From: Opitutus sp. GAS368
Lineage (GTDB): Bacteria; Verrucomicrobiota; Verrucomicrobiia; Opitutales; Opitutaceae
Assembly (NCBI GenBank): GCA_945862035.1
Contig: CAMAXB010000051.1
Coordinates: forward strand, 1-13,170
Length of the DNA: 13,170 nt
Direction: 5' to 3'
Under the pieces are notes generated by a model. The model worked only from the letters and a program-made list of their open reading frames with translations. It was not told the DNA's origin and made no database searches. The translations under genes were made by a program, and so were the position numbers. Shown piece after piece: positions 12,121 through 13,170 of the stretch. Within the stretch, counting starts at the first letter, position 1, and each line of letters begins with the position of its first letter.

Positions 12121-12921
12121 ATGCCCGAACTCGCCGAAGTGGAGTACATGCGCAAACGTTGGAACCCAGGCCTGGGTCAGCGCATCGAGGGCGTGCGCCT
12201 CCACGCCAAGGCGGGCGTTTTTCGGGGAACCAAGCCCCGCCTCATCGCCCGGTACCTGACCGGCGCCACGTTCATCGCGTCGGAGGCGGCCGCGAAACAG
12301 ATGCTCTTCCGCGCCAGCGGCGGCGTCTGGCTCGGCCTGCACCTGGGCATGACCGGCGAACTGAGCGTGCAGCCCGCCGGTTACCTGCCCCGCAAGGCCG
12401 ATCACCTCGTGCTTGAGCAGAGCGGACAGGCTCTCATCTTTTCCGATTTCCGCATGTTCGGGCGCGTGCAGTTCGCCGTGGGACCAGAAGCTCCCGTGTG
12501 GTGGACCGAGATCGCGCCCGCGGTGATGTCCAAACACTTTACCCGCGAGGCCGTCGCCACCTTCCTCCGACGGCGAGCCAAAAGTCCGATCAAGGCCGTA
12601 CTCCTCATGCAGGAGCGCTTCCCCGGCGTGGGCAACTGGATGGCCGATGAGATCCTCTGGCGGGCCGGCGTGCATCCCCGGCGGCCCGCCGGATCCCTGA
12701 CCCCGGTCGAGGTGGCCGCGCTCCACCGCCAGACTCGCTGGGTGGCGGACCACGCGCTGAAAACCATCGGCGAAACCTTTGCGGATCCGCCCCCAAGTTG
12801 GCTCTTCCGGCATCGCTGGAAGGACGGCGGTCGCTGTCCCAAGTCCGGCGAGGGGCTGGTCCGCGAGGAAATCGGCGGCCGCACGACCTGCTGGTCGCCG
12901 GGGCGGCAGCAGCTGCCTTGA
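12121..12921 (+). CDS. Fpg/Nei family DNA glycosylase with a degenerate zinc finger
   Basis: This 266-residue base-excision repair enzyme keeps the family catalytic core: PELAEVE with P2 nucleophile and E3, K59 in AAAKQMLF, HLGMTGEL, and the H2TH region with PGVGNWMADEILWRAGVHP. The C-terminal loop keeps the DNA-binding arginine R254 in GGRTT. The finger that normally has four cysteines reads C239-P-K-S242 and later W-S259-P-G-R262, so only the first ligand is left; C257 is not at a ligand position. Where most Fpg proteins have DPRRFG, this one has DFRMFG. It may be an active 'zincless' enzyme, as known for animal NEIL1 and a viral Nei. Fpg or Nei specificity cannot be told from sequence. It starts 15 bases after the phosphatase stop. 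Confidence 0.88.
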   Translation: MPELAEVEYMRKRWNPGLGQRIEGVRLHAKAGVFRGTKPRLIARYLTGATFIASEAAAKQMLFRASGGVWLGLHLGMTGELSVQPAGYLPRKADHLVLEQSGQALIFSDFRMFGRVQFAVGPEAPVWWTEIAPAVMSKHFTREAVATFLRRRAKSPIKAVLLMQERFPGVGNWMADEILWRAGVHPRRPAGSLTPVEVAALHRQTRWVADHALKTIGETFADPPPSWLFRHRWKDGGRCPKSGEGLVREEIGGRTTCWSPGRQQLP

Positions 12922-12946
12922 CGTAGCTAGATTACCTAGCTACCTT
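12918..12946 (+). promoter_or_regulatory. candidate promoter and operator of the antitoxin gene
   Basis: A perfect inverted repeat GTAGCTAG (12923-12930) / CTAGCTAC (12936-12943) with a 5-base ATTAC centre lies just before the antitoxin gene. TTGACG at 12918-12923 resembles a -35 box and overlaps the fpg TGA stop. TACCTT at 12941-12946, 17 bases later, could be a weak -10. Phd/YefM antitoxins usually repress their own promoter through such palindromes. If the -10 is right, transcription would begin at or next to the ATG at 12953, giving a leaderless or nearly leaderless mRNA. Confidence 0.5.
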
Positions 12947-12952
12947 TGAGCG

Positions 12953-13170
12953 ATGAACGTGAAAACGGCCGACCTGAAGAACAATCTCAGCAAGTACCTC
13001 CGGCAGGTGCGCGCGGGGCGGACCGTGACCGTGCTGGATCGGGACAAGCCTATTGCCACCCTCTCTCCGATCACCACCGGTGCCGATGAGCTCTGGCTCG
13101 GGGAGCGAAACGAATTGATCGCCCGGCACGCCAAGCGTGGCCTGACCGTGACGCCGCCCCTGAAACGACC
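12953..13170 (+). CDS. Phd/YefM-type antitoxin, partial (runs off the window)
   Basis: The 72 visible residues begin MNVKTADLKNNLSKYLRQVRAGRTVTVLDRDKPIATLSP, the usual Phd/YefM N-terminus: a dimerising DNA-binding fold with the pattern 'LK-x-N-L-S-x-Y-L' and 'G-x-x-V-x-V-x-x-R-x-x-P-I-A-x-L'. The second part (ELWLGERNELIARHAKRGLTVTPPLKRP) is probably the start of the flexible toxin-binding tail. Partner toxins are often VapC (PIN) or RelE-type and would lie past the right edge. The gene is still open at 13170. A perfect palindrome upstream fits autoregulation. Confidence 0.88.
   Translation, partial: MNVKTADLKNNLSKYLRQVRAGRTVTVLDRDKPIATLSPITTGADELWLGERNELIARHAKRGLTVTPPLKR

Noticed and set aside
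11881..12813. 310-residue minus-strand frame opposite the phosphatase and glycosylase
   Set aside because: It crosses two convincing plus-strand genes and shows shadow composition.

Overview
The window looks like a chromosomal housekeeping segment of a high-GC, diderm (LPS-bearing) bacterium. The gene set and several protein variants (separate HldE-type kinase and phosphatase genes, HprK without a PTS gene nearby, short-period dispersed repeats in spacers, a GH3 remnant) suggest a verrucomicrobial genome of the Opitutaceae type. That placement is inference from remembered family resemblance, not from a search. I see no rRNA, tRNA, CRISPR array, insertion sequence or prophage.

Layout. (1) 1-2300, plus strand: an LPS precursor and export operon, kdsC-lptC-lptA-lptB. 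Each gene overlaps the next by four bases (GTGA, GTGA, ATGA). The tail of an upstream gene, possibly kpsF/kdsD, also overlaps kdsC by GTGA. A hairpin abuts the lptB stop. (2) 2399-4163, plus: hprK and rph. (3) 4164-4240: convergent spacer with two hairpins and a 7-bp-period tract. (4) 4241-5616, minus: rlmJ preceded by a YhcH/YjgK/YiaL-family gene, GTGA overlap. (5) 5699-7045, plus: a small unknown gene, a calcineurin-like phosphoesterase and an 80-residue unknown gene, all overlapping. (6) 7046-7776: a minus-strand Nudix hydrolase bracketed by roughly 10-bp-period CRCGAAT repeats that contain its stop codon and its preferred start codon. (7) 7777-8250, plus: a 157-residue unknown protein. (8) 8304-8821, minus: decayed C-terminal remnant of a GH3 beta-glucosidase. 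(9) 8869-9405, minus: DUF192 lipoprotein, divergent from (10) 9453-12921, plus: an M24 aminopeptidase, hldE1-type heptose kinase, gmhB-like phosphatase (TTGA overlap) and an Fpg/Nei DNA glycosylase. (11) 12953-end, plus: the start of a Phd/YefM-type antitoxin behind a perfect palindrome.

Functionally, two blocks serve LPS: KdsC makes free Kdo and LptC/A/B move finished LPS to the outer membrane, while the HldE-type kinase and GmhB-like phosphatase act on ADP-heptose precursors for the inner core. The rest is RNA processing (RNase PH, RlmJ), phosphate signalling (HprK), repair (Fpg/Nei) and proteins of unknown role.

I found no clear new multi-gene defence or mobile system. The points most worth checking are the Fpg/Nei protein that has lost three of four zinc-finger cysteines, the GmhB-like phosphatase without its usual zinc loop, the repeats that supply start, stop or N-terminal coding sequence to genes, the GH3 pseudogene, and the antitoxin operator/promoter overlapping the fpg stop.
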